Source: Xestospongia bergquistia
Lineage: Eukaryota > Porifera > Demospongiae > Haplosclerida > Petrosiidae
Reading direction: 5' to 3'
DNA length: 64,000 nucleotides
NCBI GenBank assembly: GCA_963965975.1
Contig: OZ014413.1
Span: forward strand, 4,288,001 to 4,352,000
A model generated the notes under the pieces. It did not search any database, was not told the origin of the DNA, and saw only the letters and a program-made list of their open reading frames with translations. Every line of letters begins with the position of its first letter. Positions within the stretch are counted from its first letter, which is position 1. Shown one piece after another: positions 61,071 through 64,000 of the stretch. The position numbers and the translations under genes are program-made.

Positions 61071-64000
61071 TTAAACACATTAGAAGGTTTTGACTATCGA
61101 GTGAAGTTAATAAAGTAAACAGCTCAGTCTAAAGGACTTTATGGGACTAACTAAATGAACTGTTATTAACAGTTTAGTAAGTTTGTTTGCATTAACACTC
61201 TAAAGTCTTTAAATTAAAGACTTTAGAAGGTTTAGACTATTGAGTGAAGTTAATAAAGTAAACAGCTTAGTTTAAAGGACTCTATAGGACTCACTAAATA
61301 AACTTTTATTAACAGTTTAGTGTGTTGGTTTGCATTAACACTCTAAACTCTTTAAATTAAAGACTTTAGAAGGTTTAGACTATTGAGTGAAGTAAATAAA
61401 GTAAACAGCTCAGTCTTAAGGACTCTATGGGACTAATTAAATAAACTGTTATTAACAGTTTAGTAAGTTGGTTTGCTTAACACTCTAAAGTCTTTAAATT
61501 AAAGACTTTAGAAGGTTTAGACTATTGATTGAAGTTAATAAAGTAAACAGCTTAGTTTAAAGGACTCTATTGGACTAACTAAATAAACTGTTATTAACAG
61601 TTTAGTAAGTTTGTTTGGATTAACACTCTAAAGTCTTTAAATTAAAGACTTCAGAAGGATTAGACTATTGAGTGAATTAACAAAGTAAACAGCTCAGTCT
61701 AAAGGACTCCATGGGACTAACTAAACAAACTGTTATTAACAGTTTAGTAAGTTGGTTTGCATTAACACTTTAAAGTCTTTAAATTAAAGACTTTAGAAGG
61801 TTTAGACTATTGATTGAAGTTAATATAGTAAACAGCTTAGTGTAAAGGACTCTATGGGACTAACTAAATAAAATGTTATTAACAGTTTTGTATGTTGGTT
61901 TGCATTAACAGTGTAAAGTCTTTAAATTAAAGAATTTTGAATGTTTAGACCATTGAGTTAAGTTAACTAAGTAAACAGCTCAGTCTAAAGGACTCCATGG
62001 GACTAACTAAATAAACTGTTATTAACAGTTTAGTAAGTTTGTTTGCGTTAACACTTTAAAGTCTTTAAATTAAAGACTTTAGAAGGTTTAGACTATTGAT
62101 TGAAGTTAATATAGTAAACAGCTTAGTTTAAAGGACTCTATGGGACTAACTAAATAAACTGTTATTAACAGTTTAGTAAGTTGGTTTGCATTAAGACCCT
62201 AAAGTGTTTAAATTAAAGACTTTAGAAGGTTTAGACTATTCAGTGAAGTTAATAAAGTAAATAGCTTAGTTTAAAGGACTCTATGGGACTAACTAAATAA
62301 ACTGTTATTAACAGTTTAGTATGTTGGTTTGCATTAAGACTCTAAAGTCTTTAAATTAAAGACTTTAGAAGGTTTAGACTATTGAGTGAAGTGAATAAAG
62401 TAAACAGCTCAGTCTAAAGGACTCTATGGGACCAACTAAATAAACTGTATTCAAGAGTTTAGTAAGTTGGTTTGCCTTAACACTTTAAAGTCTTTAAATT
62501 AAAGACTTTAGAAGGTTTAGACATTTGATTGAAGTTAACAAAGTAAATAGCTCAGTCTAATGGACTTTATGGGACTAACTAAATGAACTGTTATTAACAG
62601 TTTAGTAAGTTGGTTTGCATTAACACTCTAAAGTCTTTAAATTAAAGACTTTAGAAGGTTTAGACTATTGAGTGAAGTTAATAAAGTAAACAGCTTAGTT
62701 TAAAGGACTCTATGGGACTAACTAAATAAACTGTTGTTAACAGTTTAGTATGTTGGTTTGCATTAACACTCTAAAGTCTTTAAATTAAAGACTTTAGAAG
62801 GTTTAGAATATTGATTGAAGTTAATAAAGTAAAAAGCTGAGTCTAAAGGACTCTATGGGACTGACTAAATAAACTGTTATTAACGATTTAGTATGTTGGT
62901 TTGCATTAAGACTCTAAAGTCTTTAAATTAAAGACTTTAGAAGGTTTAGACTATTGAGTGAAGTTAATAAAGTAAACAGCTCAGTTTAAAGGACTCTATG
63001 GCACTAACTAAATAAACTGTTATTAACAGTTTAGTATGTTGTTTTGCATTAAGACTCTGAAGTCTTTAAATTAAAGACTTTAGAAGGTTTAGACTATTGA
63101 ATAAAGTTAACTAAGTAAACAGCTCAGTCTAATGGACTCTATGGGACTAACTAAATAAACTGTTATTAAGAGTTTAGTAAGTTGGTTTGCATTAACATTC
63201 TAAAGTCTTTAAATTAAAGACTTTAGAAGGTTTAGACTATTGAGTGAAGTTAATAAAGTAAACAGCTCAGTCTAAAGGACTTTATGGGAATAACTAAATG
63301 AACTGTTATTAACAGTTTAGTAAGTTGGTTTGCTTTAACACTTTAAAGTCTTTAAATTAAAGACTTTAGAAGGTTTAGACTATTGATTGAAGTTAATATA
63401 GTAAACAGCTTAGTGTAAAGGACTCTATGGGACTAACTAAATAAAATGTTATTAGCAATTTAGTATGTTGGTTTGCATTAACACTCTAAAGTCTTTAAAT
63501 TAAAGACTTTAGAATGTTTAGATTATTGAGTGAAGTTAACTAAGTAAACAGCTCAGTCTAAAGGACTCCATGGGACTAAATAAATAAACTGTTATTAACA
63601 GTTTAGTAAGTTGGTTTGCATTATCACTCTAAAGTCTTTAAATTAAAGACTTTAGAAGGTTTAGACTATTGATTGAAGTTAATAAAGTAAACAGCTCAGT
63701 CTAAACGAATCTATGGGACTAACTAAATAAACTGTCATTAACAGTTTAGTAAGTTGGTTTGCCCTAACACTCTATCGTCTTTAAATTAAAGACTTTAGAA
63801 GGTTTAGACTATTGATTGAAGATAACAAAGTAAACAGCTCAGTCTAATGGACTTTATGGGACTAACTAAATGAACTGTTATTAACAGTTTAGTAAGTTGG
63901 TTTGCATTAACACTCTAAAGTCTTTAAATTAAAGACTTTAGAAGGTTTAGACTATTGATTGAAGTTAATAATGTAAACAGCTCAGTCTAAAGGACTCTAT

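Larger units (their letters stand above)
1..64000. repeat. 143-bp tandem satellite DNA array spanning the whole window
   Basis: The sequence is a continuous head-to-tail array of a 143-bp unit; anchor spacing is 143 bp at almost every step checked by eye. The consensus has 42 G/C among 143 bases (about 29%) and no CpG; CpGs occur only in variant monomers. Both window edges cut a monomer, so the true array is longer. No stretch over about 30 bp fails to align to the monomer, so there is no gene, transposon or unique island. Stops are frequent in all frames on both strands, and the unit length (2 modulo 3) rotates the frame each repeat, so no protein reading frame survives. Unit length close to a nucleosome core and multi-kilobase homogenised blocks are typical of centromeric or pericentromeric satellites in eukaryotes; that location and the host species are inference. 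Confidence 0.98.
56847..64000 (+). repeat. Direct-orientation satellite block, right
   Basis: The + orientation resumes, with anchors at 56862 and 57005, and continues to the window end (about 50 monomers). Monomers are moderately diverged. Local HOR signals are 5-mer (58.1-59.0 kb), a roughly 7-mer shortened by deletions (59.9-61.0 kb) and 11-mer (61,821 versus 63,394). One monomer of only 77 bp lies at 60,574. Confidence 0.95.

Noticed and set aside
1-64000. Protein-coding genes
   Set aside because: Stops such as TAA, TAG and TGA occur several times per monomer on both strands, and the 143-bp period shifts frame every unit. Any short open frames are repeat artefacts without start context or family similarity.
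1-64000. CRISPR array
   Set aside because: There are no unique spacers between conserved repeats; the entire 143-bp unit is repeated.
1-64000. Telomere or plasmid-origin iterons
   Set aside because: TTTAG motifs are not in the tandem TTTAGGG or TTAGG(G) form, and iteron arrays are far shorter with a neighbouring replication gene.
1-64000. Naming the species from a 142-144-bp beetle-type satellite
   Set aside because: Unit length and AT content are similar to darkling-beetle satellites, but I cannot match the sequence to a specific one. A database search with the consensus would decide.

Overview
The whole window is one uninterrupted tandem satellite DNA array. The unit is 143 bp. This was measured directly as the spacing of a fixed anchor (TTAGAAGG and its close variants) at 1, 144, 287, 430, then 543, 686, 829, 972, 1115 and so on. 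About 447 units fill the 64 kb, and both window edges fall inside the array. The consensus is about 29% G+C and has no CpG. I found no gene, RNA gene, transposon, unique-sequence island or CRISPR locus. Because 143 is not a multiple of 3, every frame meets the stop codons of successive monomers, so no long open frame persists. An array of this size, with near-nucleosome unit length and multi-level higher-order structure, indicates eukaryotic constitutive heterochromatin (centromeric, pericentromeric or subtelomeric). The species cannot be named from the sequence. AT-rich 142-144 bp satellites with dyads and strand switches recall some insect satellites such as those of darkling beetles, but this is only an analogy.

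Each monomer carries three dyad symmetries: a 29-bp palindrome across the monomer junction (14-bp arms), a 21-bp palindrome in the second half (10-bp arms), and a longer stem in the first half (8-bp arms plus a 3-bp extension around a 21-nt loop). Monomers fall into at least four loosely linked variant groups (called A-D here). Many variants recur at exact multiples of 143 bp (286, 429, 715, 858, 1001, 1287, 1573, 1716), which defines local higher-order repeats (HORs).

Layout: 1-7.5 kb holds diverged monomers with short HORs (2-, 3-, 6- and 7-mers). From 7.56 to 13.57 kb there is a roughly 3-kb tandem duplication. From 8.68 to about 41.2 kb there is a much larger, highly similar tandem duplication with a 15,535-bp period. 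Its second copy is interrupted by a further 2,482-bp duplication around 34.9-39.5 kb. From 41 to 54.7 kb monomers are again more individual, with a 5/6/9-mer HOR at 47.8-51.6 kb. From 54,719 to 56,846 about 15 monomers lie in the opposite orientation, with abrupt junctions on both sides and a 24-bp irregular segment inside. From 56.85 to 64 kb the array resumes in the original orientation.

Nothing here encodes a protein system. The content is a record of satellite turnover: unequal exchange in whole-monomer steps, conversion-like replacement of single monomers, inherited deletion and duplication marks, and inversion breakpoints in or near palindromic modules.
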